Program-made: the position numbers and the translations under genes
Notes under the pieces: generated by a model
Seen by the model: the letters and a program-made list of their open reading frames with translations, nothing else
The model's database searches: none
What the model was told of the DNA's origin: nothing
Shown: piece by piece, positions 25,942 to 36,219 of the stretch
Position numbering within the stretch: position 1 is the first letter of the stretch
Layout: each line of letters starts with the position of its first letter
DNA from: Pseudoclavibacter endophyticus
GTDB lineage: Bacteria > Actinomycetota > Actinomycetes > Actinomycetales > Microbacteriaceae
Direction: 5' to 3'
DNA: 64,000 nt
NCBI RefSeq assembly: GCF_008831085.1
Contig: NZ_WBJY01000004.1
Span: forward strand, 310,001-374,000

Positions 25942-25969
25942 TCGAAAAGTTCTTCGAAGCGCGTAGCTT
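25942..25969 (+). promoter_or_regulatory. recA promoter with SOS-box-like site
   Basis: TCGAAAAGTTCTTCGA at 25942-25957 keeps the TCGAA-N6-TTCGA outline of the actinobacterial LexA box (TCGAAC-N4-GTTCGA), with deviations only at the inner pair. A -10 hexamer TAGCTT follows at 25964-25969, so LexA binding would cover the -35 region. The resulting recA leader of about 180 nt contains two 7-bp hairpins at 26015-26033 and 26036-26060. Confidence 0.65.
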
Positions 25970-26156
25970 GTGCAGTGCGGTTCGAAACGCATCCATCCAC
26001 AGGCGGCGCTTCGACTCCGACGCAATGTCGGAGGGTCTGTCTAGCGTGAGCGAAGACAGATCACCCGACGCCCTGTCGAATGTCAGCACCGGCCATGCAC
26101 GGTGCGGAAGAGCGACAGCCTTTGGGCGACCAACACAGTGTGAAAGGACACCGCTC

Positions 26157-27305
<1,149 letters not shown>

Positions 27306-27442
27306 CCCAGCGTGGTGTCCACCGCGGCGCCAATATGACCGCGGGGCGGTCGCGAATCCCACGCTCGCGGCCGCCCCGCCTCGCCCACCCTGCGCAGGTC
27401 TCGTTCGACCGACGTGACCGCGACGGCGAAAGGAGCACGGGG

Positions 27443-28573
27443 ATGACCACGAGCAACGACGAACCGCACGACGAACACCTCGCTCGAGTCACCGATCTCT
27501 CGGCATGGCGCCTGACCCCCGCATCGGCCCCGGCGAACTCGGCGGCAGGGGAGCGCGGCAGCAGGGAGGCGCGCGAGCGCGGTGACGGCGAGACCGAGCC
27601 CGCAGGGGCCGAGGCCACGACGTGTTCCACGCTGAGCGAGGAGCCCGGTCCCTCGGCCGGTTCAGGCGAGCCTCGTGCGCAGGCAGCGCCGAGCGTCACG
27701 GCTGTCTTCGGCGCCGGTGACTCGCGTCGAGGCCCTGGTGCGGGGCCGAGCGCCGATACCGCGGAGCGATTCATCGCGCGACAGGTTGACCGCCGCCGCG
27801 AGGAGGTGGCCGCCCCCGCTGCCGCTGCCGAGTCGGAGCCACACCCGGGGCTGCTGCGAGTGCCATCCCCGACGCGCGGCGAACGTGCGACGACGCCTGG
27901 CGACGATCCCGCAGCACGCCAGCCGAACGCGATTCGAGATGCCCGCGCCCGGGCCGCTCGGGCATCGACAGACCGTCGTGACGTCGAAGCAGCGGATGGC
28001 GAGGCGCCACTGACCCTAACGACAGAAGAGGCCGTCGAGGCGGCCGAGCACCGCATTCTCCGCCGACTTCGTCGCGCTGATCGCTCCCGCGAGGAGCTCA
28101 GACGTGAGTTGGCGAGCGACGATCTGCTTGACGACGAGTCGGTCGAGGGGCTGCTCGACAGGCTCGCGGACCTCGGCTACGTCGACGACGTGCGCATGGC
28201 CGAGACCCTCGCCGACAAGCTCCTCGACCGCAAAGGGAAGGGCATCGAGGGCGTTCGGCGTGAGCTGCGCCACCGACTTCTCGACGATGACGTCATTGCC
28301 GAGGCGCTCGAGGGCCGCGAACGCGACGATGAGTTCAATCGCGCCGCGAGTCTCGCCGCATCGCGTGCCGAGCGCCTGCGAGGCCACGACCGCGACACGG
28401 CGATGCGTCGCCTCATGGGATTCCTGCAGCGGCGCGGATTCGGTTCCGGTGTCGCCCTCATCGCAGCCAACGACGCGCTCGACGCGCTCGATCGCCCGGG
28501 GACCCCGGGGCCGACCCGTGGGACCGCCCGGCCAGGCGTGAGCGGCGTCTATTTCGGCAACGCGGACGAGTAA
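27443..28573 (+). CDS. recX: Regulatory protein RecX with long N-terminal extension
   Basis: Inhibitor of RecA filament growth. The RecX three-helix repeats begin near residue 194 (AEHRILRRLRRADRSREELRR, then GYVDDVRMAETLADK and RGFGSGVALIAANDAL). The preceding ~190 residues are low-complexity, Ala/Arg/Glu/Ser-rich and probably disordered, making the protein 376 residues compared with about 150-270 in most relatives. ATG 27443 has AAGGAG eight bases upstream; the upstream open frame lacks support. It lies 137 bp after recA and probably belongs to the same SOS-responsive unit. Confidence 0.9.
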   Translation: MTTSNDEPHDEHLARVTDLSAWRLTPASAPANSAAGERGSREARERGDGETEPAGAEATTCSTLSEEPGPSAGSGEPRAQAAPSVTAVFGAGDSRRGPGAGPSADTAERFIARQVDRRREEVAAPAAAAESEPHPGLLRVPSPTRGERATTPGDDPAARQPNAIRDARARAARASTDRRDVEAADGEAPLTLTTEEAVEAAEHRILRRLRRADRSREELRRELASDDLLDDESVEGLLDRLADLGYVDDVRMAETLADKLLDRKGKGIEGVRRELRHRLLDDDVIAEALEGRERDDEFNRAASLAASRAERLRGHDRDTAMRRLMGFLQRRGFGSGVALIAANDALDALDRPGTPGPTRGTARPGVSGVYFGNADE

Positions 28574-28603
28574 TCGACGTGGGCTGCCTCGGTCCGCCGA
28601 GCG

Positions 28604-28620
28604 GCGCGGGCCGGCCGCGC
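28604..28620. terminator. Possible bidirectional hairpin between convergent genes
   Basis: GCGCGG-N5-CCGCGC forms a 6-bp GC stem 30 bp after the recX stop, in the gap to the convergent TPR-type gene. There is no T-tract and the stem is short. Confidence 0.35.
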
Positions 28621-28691
28621 GAAGCTTCTGCCGGACGGAGCATGCGGGCGTCGCGGGCGAACTCCGCTGGTGCCCGTCGGCATCCGCCTCG

Positions 28692-30788
28692 TCAGGCGCC
28701 GGCTGTCGCTCCCGCACGCCCTGCGAGCGAGGCGGCAGATCTGCGGAGCTCGCCGGCTTCGTCGTGGCGGCCCAGGTAGTCGTAGCAGACGGCCTCGTTC
28801 TCGGCCGCGACTGCGGCACTGCGGAGTTCGCCGGCCTCCTCAAGGGCCGCCCGCGCCTGCTCGAACTTGATGATGGCGGGCAGGTAGTCGCCGCGCAGTG
28901 CGTCGGCTTCGCCCAAGTACCCGAGCGCGGTGCCAAGGCCGTCGAGCTCCCGGCCCTCGCGGAAGATGCGCTCCGCCTCGGCGAATGCCTGTTGCCTCGA
29001 TGCTTGGTGCCCGAGCTGGTCGTAGGCGCTCGCGGCAAGGAACGCGCCGCGTCCAGCCATGCGCGCGACGCGCAAGGCCTCGAAGGTGCGCATCGCGTCG
29101 AGGGCGAGCTCAGCGGCCGGGCCGGCGTTGCCGGCCCGCAGCTGCGTCGTCGCGAGATCGTAGGTGATGTGCGCGAGGTAGTTCCGGCCGGCATCCGCGG
29201 TATCGCGTGCGCCGGGGTCGGACGTCGAGGCGAGGGCATCGGCCTCCGAACGCGCACGCTCGAGCGTCGCGGTAGCGTCTTCCAGCGCGCCTGCCCGCAG
29301 TTGTAGCTCGCCGAGGCGATGGCGAAGGTGCACGGTTTCCTCGCCCTCGCCCCGCAGGGAACTGCTGTCGAGGGCGTACGCGAGCCGGTTGATCGCCTCC
29401 GAGCCCCGCCGTGCGGTGAGCAGGGCGTCGACGAGCGAGTCGACCAGCTGCGCGCCGTTGAGCGACGCGGCTTCGAGCGCGGGGAGGACACCGGGGCGCG
29501 ATGCCTCGCCGGCCGCGAGCGCGTCCGTCACCTTGATGAGAAGAGGAATCGCCCTCTCGGTATCGTGGCGTTCGGCGGCCTCGACGCCCGATGTTGCGTC
29601 GCTGACGATGAGCCTGACGACGGGATCCGACTCGGGCCCCCGCGCCGGCTGCGAGGTTGGCGCGGGCGGCATCGCCTGACTGCGCAACCCGAACACGGGC
29701 GGGCTGTCCTCCGACGATTGCTCGACACGGGGGGAGTGGGCGGCGGTCACGGGCTTGCCTGCCGGGGGCGTGTCGGTTGACACCGGATGCTGCTCCCCGG
29801 TGAGCGACCCGAGTGGTGTGGCCGAGATGGGCGCGTCCTCGTGGCCGCCGTCAGGAACTCCGGCCAAGGCGTCGGGGTCGACGTCGGGACGGAACGACTG
29901 GTCGCCGTGATCAGCCGGTACGCCCGGGAATGCGACCGGCGGCACCCCGAAGGGCGACGGCGGCGGCGTTCCGAAGGGTGACGGCGACTGCCCGTGTGAC
30001 GACTGCGCCAGCGGGTCCTCGCCGTGTGGAACGTTCCCCTTCGGCGCGGCACCGAACGGCGCGTCGGATGCACCGACGGAGGCGGAGGCGGGCTGTTCCG
30101 CGTTGGGATCGACGGGGGCGAACGAAGGGGCCTGCGTCACCCACGGCGGGGGAGCATCGTGAGCCACTTCGACGGCGGGGAGCGCCTCGAGGTGGAGTGC
30201 CGTTGGCCGGCGCGCCTCGTCGAACCCGGCGAAGAGCGCGGTGTCGCCGGCGATGGGGCCGGCCATGATGAGCGCGTCATCGCGGCCCGGATACGCGACG
30301 GCGATGCCGGCGCGCCCATTGCCGCGGGCGGCGGCGAGTTCGGGATCCACGACTTCACGCAACCAGCCGTCCCAGGGCCACGACGGGTCGCGGTACTGGT
30401 CCCGCACCGCAGCATCCGACACGGCAATCTCGGTGCCGGCGATGAGCGGCAGCTCGCCGGGCGCCTCGTGCCAGAACGCCGCGGCCGGCAACGTTCCGCG
30501 CAGGGCTTCTGCCGTGCCGCTGAGCAGCACGCTCACGGCCACGAGCTGGCCGCGGCCGATGGTCCCATCGGCGACGGTCGCAATGACCCGATAGGCGCCC
30601 GACGGTACACGGACGACGACGCCGTCGACCCCGTTCTCGCCGGAGCGGGCACCGAAATAGAGCGCGTCGCTCGAGACGACGACGCTTCCGAGGTCTTCGT
30701 GCCGGAGCGCGGCTCCGGAGGCGTCGCGCTCGCGAAGCGCTCGCGACGTCGGCAGGATCGTGTCGGCCGGCGAGTCGTAGGTGCGCAT
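28692..30788 (-). CDS. Uncharacterised protein with TPR-like C-terminal half
   Basis: I do not recognise a named family for this 698-residue protein. Residues 1-220 form a globular N-terminal domain of mixed strands ([45 protein letters not shown]), distantly reminiscent of DUF4241-type sequences. About 220-420 is a Pro/Ser/Ala-rich linker. From about 430 on, paired helices rich in Ala and Leu look like tetratricopeptide repeats ([39 protein letters not shown] split over several units). ATG 30788 follows GGGGAGG. There is no signal peptide, so it is probably cytosolic. It is divergent from miaB and convergent to recX. TPR proteins usually bind partner proteins. Confidence 0.75.
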   Translation of the reverse strand: MRTYDSPADTILPTSRALRERDASGAALRHEDLGSVVVSSDALYFGARSGENGVDGVVVRVPSGAYRVIATVADGTIGRGQLVAVSVLLSGTAEALRGTLPAAAFWHEAPGELPLIAGTEIAVSDAAVRDQYRDPSWPWDGWLREVVDPELAAARGNGRAGIAVAYPGRDDALIMAGPIAGDTALFAGFDEARRPTALHLEALPAVEVAHDAPPPWVTQAPSFAPVDPNAEQPASASVGASDAPFGAAPKGNVPHGEDPLAQSSHGQSPSPFGTPPPSPFGVPPVAFPGVPADHGDQSFRPDVDPDALAGVPDGGHEDAPISATPLGSLTGEQHPVSTDTPPAGKPVTAAHSPRVEQSSEDSPPVFGLRSQAMPPAPTSQPARGPESDPVVRLIVSDATSGVEAAERHDTERAIPLLIKVTDALAAGEASRPGVLPALEAASLNGAQLVDSLVDALLTARRGSEAINRLAYALDSSSLRGEGEETVHLRHRLGELQLRAGALEDATATLERARSEADALASTSDPGARDTADAGRNYLAHITYDLATTQLRAGNAGPAAELALDAMRTFEALRVARMAGRGAFLAASAYDQLGHQASRQQAFAEAERIFREGRELDGLGTALGYLGEADALRGDYLPAIIKFEQARAALEEAGELRSAAVAAENEAVCYDYLGRHDEAGELRRSAASLAGRAGATAGA

Positions 30789-30901
30789 GATGCCTCCCCT
30801 TCGGCAATGCTGACCGCGTGGGCCAGACGTCGCTGCCCTCGTCGACGACCTCGGCCCCCGTGTCGTGCCTGCGCCGAATGTGGCGAGGACGCGCATCATC
30901 G

Positions 30902-30907
30902 TAGACT
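30902..30907 (+). promoter_or_regulatory. -10 hexamer TAGACT of leaderless miaB promoter
   Basis: TAGACT ends seven bases before the miaB ATG, and no Shine-Dalgarno is present. Confidence 0.5.
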
Positions 30908-30914
30908 ACGGGAT

Positions 30915-32456
30915 ATGTCCGAGACCGCCACCGTCATCGCTCCCTCGCCTGCTGCGCGCCGTCCGGATGGCACTCCTCGCACCTTCGAGGTCCGCACGCT
31001 CGGGTGCCAGATGAACGTGCACGACTCGGAGCGGATGACCGGATCGCTGCTCGCCGCCGGATACCGACCGGCGGTTGAGAGCGAGCCCGACATCGTGGTG
31101 ATCAACACGTGCGCCGTGCGTGAAAACGCCGACAACCGTCTGTACGGCAACCTCGGCCAGCTCGCCGAGACGAAGCGTAACCACGATGGCATGCAGATCG
31201 CCGTCGGCGGTTGCCTTGCGCAGAAGGACCGCGGCACAGTGCTCGAGAAGGCGCCGTGGGTCGACGTCGTCTTCGGCACGCACAATGTCGGGTCCCTGCC
31301 GAGCCTGCTTGAGCGCGCGCGCCACAACGAGGCGGCCGAGCTCGAGATCCTCGAGTCGCTCGAGGTGTTCCCGTCGACGTTGCCGACCAAGCGCGACTCG
31401 ACCTACGCCGGCTGGGTGTCGATCTCCGTCGGCTGCAACAACACGTGCACGTTTTGCATCGTGCCGTCGCTCCGTGGCAAGGAGAAGGACCGTCGACCGG
31501 GCGACATTCTGGGCGAGGTGCGCGCCCTCGTCGACGACGGCGCAATCGAGGTCACGCTCCTCGGTCAGAATGTCAACTCCTACGGCGTCGAGTTCGGCGA
31601 CCGATTCGCCTTCGGGAAGCTCCTGCGGGCGACGGGCGAGGTCGAGGGTCTCGAGCGCGTGCGCTTCACCTCGCCGCACCCCGCGTCGTTCACCGACGAC
31701 GTGATTCTCGCGATGGCCGAGACCCCCAATGTGATGCCGCAGCTGCACATGCCGTTGCAGTCGGGATCCGATCAGATTCTGCGGACGATGCGCCGCTCGT
31801 ACCGTTCGAAGAAGTTCCTGGGCATTCTCGATCGCGTGCGCGAGCACATGCCGCACGCGGCCATCTCGACTGACATCATCGTCGGCTTCCCGGGCGAGAC
31901 CGATGAAGACTTCGAAGACACGTTGCGGGTCGTCGAGCAGGCGCGGTTCGCCAATGCGTTCACGTTCCAGTACTCGATCCGTCCCGGCACGCCGGCCGCG
32001 ACGATGGATGACCAGGTGCCGAAGGCCGTGGTGCAGGAGCGGTACGAGCGGCTCGTCGAGCTGCAGAACCGGATCAGCTTCGAAGAGAACCAGCGAATGG
32101 TGGGGACGACCCAGCGCGTTATGGTCTCGACGAACGAGGGGAAGAAGGACGCCGCCACTGAGCGCCTTACGGGCCGCGCCGAAGACAACCGGCTCGTGCA
32201 CTTTCGCCTGCCGGAGGGCGAGGTCGCGCCGCGCCCCGGCGACGTCGTGACGGTCGAGATCACGCGGGCGGCGCCGTTCCACCTGCTCGCGGACCAGCCC
32301 GACGGCACGCGCCTCGATGTGCGGCGCACGCGCGCGGGCGACGCCTGGGACCGCGCGCAAGCCGAGTCGTGCGGGGTCCCGGCCCCCGCCGACGCGGGTG
32401 CCGTGAACCTCGGGAGCATTTCTCTCGGCCTGCCGACGCTTCGGGTCGGTGTGTAG
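30915..32456 (+). CDS. miaB: tRNA-2-methylthio-N6-dimethylallyladenosine synthase MiaB
   Basis: Radical-SAM methylthiotransferase acting on i6A37 of tRNAs. The N-terminal domain carries the three cysteines of the auxiliary cluster ([23 protein letters not shown]), the radical-SAM motif is [11 protein letters not shown] and a TRAM domain ends the protein (about residues 390-450). The 513-residue length includes a modest C-terminal extension. The ATG at 30915 is leaderless. It overlaps or abuts miaA, whose product makes the substrate of MiaB, so both modification steps are encoded together. Confidence 0.96.
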   Translation: MSETATVIAPSPAARRPDGTPRTFEVRTLGCQMNVHDSERMTGSLLAAGYRPAVESEPDIVVINTCAVRENADNRLYGNLGQLAETKRNHDGMQIAVGGCLAQKDRGTVLEKAPWVDVVFGTHNVGSLPSLLERARHNEAAELEILESLEVFPSTLPTKRDSTYAGWVSISVGCNNTCTFCIVPSLRGKEKDRRPGDILGEVRALVDDGAIEVTLLGQNVNSYGVEFGDRFAFGKLLRATGEVEGLERVRFTSPHPASFTDDVILAMAETPNVMPQLHMPLQSGSDQILRTMRRSYRSKKFLGILDRVREHMPHAAISTDIIVGFPGETDEDFEDTLRVVEQARFANAFTFQYSIRPGTPAATMDDQVPKAVVQERYERLVELQNRISFEENQRMVGTTQRVMVSTNEGKKDAATERLTGRAEDNRLVHFRLPEGEVAPRPGDVVTVEITRAAPFHLLADQPDGTRLDVRRTRAGDAWDRAQAESCGVPAPADAGAVNLGSISLGLPTLRVGV

Positions 32457-33444
32457 CGAGCCCGTGCCGGCTGCTACGCGCCGCGAGGCTGAAGTGGGGG
32501 ACTCGCCCGCTCCGGATGCGCACCCGCCCCTCATCGTGGTCGCCGGGGCGACCGGCACCGGCAAGACGGAGCTGTCGCTCGACATCGCCGAGCGACTGCG
32601 CGAGCGCGGACGGCTCGCCGAGATCGTCAACGGCGACGCCATGCAGGTGTACCGCGGCATGGACATCGGCACCGCAAAGGTCTCGGAGGATGAGCGCCGC
32701 GGTGTCCCACACCACCTGTTCGACGTGCTCGACGTGACCGACGACGCGACGGTCGCCTGGTACCAGGCGGAGGCGCGCGCATGCATCGATGGGCTGCTCG
32801 CGCGTGGCGTCGTACCGATCCTGGTGGGTGGTTCGGGGCTGTACCTCGCGAGCGTGCTGTTCGAGCTGGAGTTTCCGGGAACCGACCCCGAGGTACGAGG
32901 GGCACTCGAGGCTGAGCTCGCCGACCACGGGCCCGGCATGCTGTATCGGCGGCTGGTCGATGCCGATCCCGCTGCAGCGCAGCGAATCGGACCGCGCAAC
33001 GGGCGACGCATCGTGCGCGCGCTCGAGGTGATGGCAATCACGGGCGAGCCGTTCAGTGCGTCGTTGCCTGGTCAGGATGCGTGGTGGCGCCCAACGCAGC
33101 TGACGATCCTCGAATCGCCGCGCGACGAGCTCGTGGCTCGGCTCGACGCGCGCGTGGTGCGGATGTGGGAGGCCGGACTGGTCGACGAGACGCGCGCCCT
33201 GCTCGACGCCGGTCTCGAGCTGGGCACGACCGCACGGCGCGCCATCGGCTACGCGCAGGCGATCGCACAGCTGCGCGGTCAGCTCTCGCCCGAAGCGGCC
33301 ATCGCTGAGGCGCAGGCGCTCACGCGCAAGTTCGCGCGCCGCCAAGTGAGCTGGTTCCGTCGCTATGAGACCGCGTTGCGACTGGACGCTGGGGATCCCG
33401 CAGCGGCCTTGCAGACGTTGCGTGCCGTCGGACTCGAGAGCTGA
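32449..33444 (+). CDS. miaA: tRNA dimethylallyltransferase MiaA
   Basis: Transfers dimethylallyl from DMAPP to A37 of tRNAs reading UNN codons. The P-loop [10 protein letters not shown] is at about residues 33-42, followed by [39 protein letters not shown] and the [10 protein letters not shown] segment near the C-terminus. GTG 32449 gives 331 residues and overlaps miaB by 8 bp. A GTG at 32494 has a better ribosome-binding site (GAGG at five bases) and gives the usual length, so the true start may be 45 bp downstream. Confidence 0.95.
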   Translation: MCSEPVPAATRREAEVGDSPAPDAHPPLIVVAGATGTGKTELSLDIAERLRERGRLAEIVNGDAMQVYRGMDIGTAKVSEDERRGVPHHLFDVLDVTDDATVAWYQAEARACIDGLLARGVVPILVGGSGLYLASVLFELEFPGTDPEVRGALEAELADHGPGMLYRRLVDADPAAAQRIGPRNGRRIVRALEVMAITGEPFSASLPGQDAWWRPTQLTILESPRDELVARLDARVVRMWEAGLVDETRALLDAGLELGTTARRAIGYAQAIAQLRGQLSPEAAIAEAQALTRKFARRQVSWFRRYETALRLDAGDPAAALQTLRAVGLES

Positions 33445-33460
33445 TCGCCGGGCTGCGGCG

Positions 33461-33469
33461 TTATCCACA
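33461..33469 (+). other. Isolated perfect DnaA-box sequence
   Basis: TTATCCACA matches the DnaA-box consensus exactly and lies in the gap after miaA. Only one copy is seen, so it is not an origin. It might be a DnaA titration or regulatory site, or chance. Confidence 0.35.
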
Positions 33470-33698
33470 GGATCGCCAAAGGTTCGCCCAGAGTTTCCGA
33501 TTCGCTGCCATGATGTCGGCCGCAGGGGATGCTCGCGGTGAGGGGCCGTGAAACGCACGATGTCGCGCGTTGGGGTCTCCGGTGCCGCACACGAGGGGGA
33601 ACCGTGCGACGAAACCTGTTGAGTGGAAAGGCGGCCACGTCGGCTGCCGCCAGATTGGGCGCGAGCAACGCGCTGAGCGACACGAGTGGCTCGGGCGC

Positions 33699-34334
33699 AT
33701 GCGAAAGCTGAGTCGAACGACCGCCGCGGTCATCGCCATCGTCGTAACGAGCGGCCTTGCACTCGCCGGTTGCACGGCGACTGAGCCGGCGCCCGAGCCG
33801 TCGACGACGACAGCGGAAGGCGCGGACGATGCGGCTCCGACGCCAGAAGCAACCCTCGAAATTCCGGTGAAGTCGGAGCCACCGACGAGCGAGGCGGAAG
33901 CGATCGAACTCGCCAAGTTAGCCTTGGGTGCGTTCTTCGTTGTCGAGGAAGAGATTTTTAACGAACATCCACAAGACGCGTCGGATCTTGCATTGGTTGC
34001 CGGAGACGCGGTCGTTCCCGTATATGTCGACCTTGCTGAGCAATTACTGGCCGATGGTCAATCTAGAAGTGGTTCCGCTTCATTCGAGATTGACGAGTCA
34101 CGTACAATTGTCGAGGATGGTCTGGAAGAGCTCGGTGATCCCACAAGGTGGGGATACATTCTGTTCTATGGATGCCTGATCCCTAGTGGGTTGACATATA
34201 CACTGGCCGATGGCTCGAAAATTGTGGTCGATCAGGCCGCCTCGCACGTGTACGCAATAGGGTACAACGCAAGATCCTCGAGCTGGAGGGTCGAGGGTGT
34301 GTCGACCAACCCTGCAGACGGTGTCCGATGTTGA
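33699..34334 (+). CDS. Putative lipoprotein, function unknown
   Basis: A 211-residue exported lipoprotein with a short basic start, hydrophobic helix and lipobox LAGC near residue 24, then a Thr/Pro/Glu-rich linker. The globular part (about 60-211) matches no family I recognise. Base composition falls well below that of the neighbouring core genes from about 33940 on, and rare AT-rich codons are frequent, suggesting transfer. Its stop overlaps the next gene by 7 bp, so both form an operon of envelope-located proteins inserted between miaA and dapF. Confidence 0.75.
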   Translation: MRKLSRTTAAVIAIVVTSGLALAGCTATEPAPEPSTTTAEGADDAAPTPEATLEIPVKSEPPTSEAEAIELAKLALGAFFVVEEEIFNEHPQDASDLALVAGDAVVPVYVDLAEQLLADGQSRSGSASFEIDESRTIVEDGLEELGDPTRWGYILFYGCLIPSGLTYTLADGSKIVVDQAASHVYAIGYNARSSSWRVEGVSTNPADGVRC

Positions 34335-35140
34335 GCAGGATAGAGCGGGGAATGACGTGCGTCTACCTCGTTGGGGTGATCATTGTGGTCTTCTTCTTTT
34401 TCCTTCCCCCATCCTTCTCGGTGGTTGCGGCAACGTCTGAAACACCTCCCGCCGATTTGTGTAGCAAATATCCGGGCATCCCGACTTGCGTAGAAGCTTC
34501 TGCGCCTGAGGGGACGTGCGCGTTCCCTCACATCGCCAGCATGACTATGTGTACTGGAGGTCAATCCGGTGGGGGAGGGAGCGAGGGATCTGACGATGAC
34601 AGTACCGACGCCGGCGGCTTCGCCCCGCCACCGCCGCCGATCCCGGCGCCAGAGGCGGCTGCGGCGCTCGTGAGCTCATTCACGCCTGCGGCGATCCAGA
34701 TCGGCATGACGCCGAAAGTGAACTCCGACTGGGGCCATCGTCGATCCTATGTGGGATTGCCCATCTGGATGTGGGTGGCCGATCCCTCTCCCTCGTCCTG
34801 GGGCGTGTACTCATATTCGGGCTCGACCGGTGGGCAGACGATCACCTTCGAGGCGCAGGTCTCGACGGTCACGTGGTCGATGGGTGACGGTACGACGGTG
34901 ACGTGTGGCATGGGGAGTATCTACTCGCCGGCGTACGGCAATGTCTCGTCACCATCGTGCGGCCACAAATACACGCAGACATCGAAGGCCCGACCGGGAG
35001 GCATGTACACCGTCACGGCCACGAGCAACTGGGTGATCTCGTGGACATCCGCGACTGACGGTTCGACGGGAACCCTCACGGCATCCGCGTCGACGTCGAC
35101 GCAGGTTCAAATCCTCGAGTTGCAGTCCGTGAACACCTAG
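34328..35140 (+). CDS. Secreted PKD-like protein of unknown function
   Basis: A 270-residue protein with an N-terminal hydrophobic segment (residues 11-36, probably signal or anchor), a short Cys-containing region, a Gly/Ser/Asp/Pro-rich linker to about 120, and a beta-rich domain. In that domain [39 protein letters not shown] and [14 protein letters not shown] resemble PKD-type Ig folds common in actinobacterial surface proteins. It overlaps the lipoprotein gene by 7 bp. The N-terminal part is AT-richer than the rest. The likely location is the outer face of the membrane or the wall; the function is unknown. Confidence 0.75.
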   Translation: MLSRIERGMTCVYLVGVIIVVFFFFLPPSFSVVAATSETPPADLCSKYPGIPTCVEASAPEGTCAFPHIASMTMCTGGQSGGGGSEGSDDDSTDAGGFAPPPPPIPAPEAAAALVSSFTPAAIQIGMTPKVNSDWGHRRSYVGLPIWMWVADPSPSSWGVYSYSGSTGGQTITFEAQVSTVTWSMGDGTTVTCGMGSIYSPAYGNVSSPSCGHKYTQTSKARPGGMYTVTATSNWVISWTSATDGSTGTLTASASTSTQVQILELQSVNT

Positions 35141-35273
35141 GTTCAATTGGTTTGCTCTCGCAGGCGTTCCCCGATGTCGCGCGCTGCCTCGGAGAACGTG
35201 CCGGGCTTCCGGCGGGGACCGGTCAGCGAGGCCGTGCTCGCAGCGGGCGAACAGCGGGGGCATGCGCGGGGCA

Positions 35274-35279
35274 TACGAT
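35274..35279 (+). promoter_or_regulatory. -10 hexamer TACGAT of leaderless dapF promoter
   Basis: TACGAT ends seven bases before the dapF ATG, without a Shine-Dalgarno. Confidence 0.5.
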
Positions 35280-35286
35280 TGACGGC

Positions 35287-36174
35287 ATGACTGCGATCCG
35301 CTTCACGAAGGCTCAGGCGACTGGGAACGACTTCGTGCTCGTGTCCGACCCGGACGGCGCGTCGCCCCTCAGCACGGGGCAGATCGCGGCGCTCTGTGAC
35401 CGCCATTTCGGCGTCGGAGCCGACGGGCTGATCCGGGCCGTCCGATCGTCGCACCACCCGGAGGGACCCTCGACGCTCGCCGAGGAGCCGGCCGCCGAGT
35501 GGTTCATGGACTACTACAACGCCGACGGATCGATCGCAGAGATGTGCGGCAACGGCGTGCGTGCGTTCGTGCGCTTCCTCCTTGAGAGCGGCCTCGCCGA
35601 CCTCGAGCCGGGGGATACGCTGCCGATCGGCACCCGAGCCGGCGTGAAAGACGTGCAGCGCACCGGTACGGGCGGGTTCCAGGTCGACATGGGCCGGTGG
35701 CGCCTCAGCGGCGGCGAACCGCTCGTGGGAGCCGACGGTCTGGAGGTGCCGCGCCCTGGACTCGGGATCGATGTGGGGAACCCGCACGTGGTTGTGGCCC
35801 TGTCGTCGCGCGAGGAGCTCGATGAGCTGAATCTCGTGCCTGAGCCCCGCGTAGCCCCTGTCCCGCCCAACGGCGCCAACGTCGAGTTCATCGTGCCGGC
35901 CGATCCTCTCGTCAAGGACGGCGTTGGCCGCGTGCACATGCGCGTACACGAGCGCGGCTCCGGCGAGACGCTTTCGTGCGGCACCGGAGCTGTCGCGGCC
36001 GCGCTCGCGGTGCGCTATTGGGCCGGAGTCGACGCGCCCAACCATTGGAGCGTGCAGGTGCCTGGCGGCCTCGTGCAGGTGCGGATGTTCGCGACGGAGG
36101 AAGGCGAGCACGTCGCGCTCGCGGGCCCGGCCGAGCTCGTCTTCGACGGGGCGATCGCGCTGCCGGAGGCGTAG
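35287..36174 (+). CDS. dapF: Diaminopimelate epimerase
   Basis: Converts LL- to meso-diaminopimelate for lysine and peptidoglycan synthesis. Both catalytic cysteines are present, in [11 protein letters not shown] and [11 protein letters not shown], with the TGNDFVLV start and GADGLIR motif. The length is 295 residues. The ATG at 35287 is preceded by a leaderless -10. The last 49 bp of the gene and its stop region are duplicated at 37446-37494 beyond the nuclease gene, so an element seems to have entered at the 3' end without damaging the protein. Confidence 0.95.
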   Translation: MTAIRFTKAQATGNDFVLVSDPDGASPLSTGQIAALCDRHFGVGADGLIRAVRSSHHPEGPSTLAEEPAAEWFMDYYNADGSIAEMCGNGVRAFVRFLLESGLADLEPGDTLPIGTRAGVKDVQRTGTGGFQVDMGRWRLSGGEPLVGADGLEVPRPGLGIDVGNPHVVVALSSREELDELNLVPEPRVAPVPPNGANVEFIVPADPLVKDGVGRVHMRVHERGSGETLSCGTGAVAAALAVRYWAGVDAPNHWSVQVPGGLVQVRMFATEEGEHVALAGPAELVFDGAIALPEA

Positions 36175-36175
36175 C
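36127..36175 (+). repeat. 49-bp direct repeat, copy 1 (dapF 3' end)
   Basis: This is the 3'-terminal 48 bp of dapF plus one base after the stop. It recurs at 37446-37494 with one mismatch (36162 G versus 37481 A). The pair brackets 1270 bp holding only the HsdR-N-type nuclease gene. Confidence 0.9.
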
Positions 36176-36219
36176 AGCACTAGCGGGTCAATGTTCGCCG
36201 GGTGTATGGGCGACTCCCA

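Noticed and set aside
33461..33469. DnaA box as evidence of a replication origin
   Set aside because: Only one box, no cluster, no dnaA or dnaN nearby, and no AT-rich unwinding element.
33529..33711. 60-codon frame between miaA and the lipoprotein gene
   Set aside because: No ribosome-binding site, no family features, and Arg/Ser/Ala-rich composition typical of chance frames.
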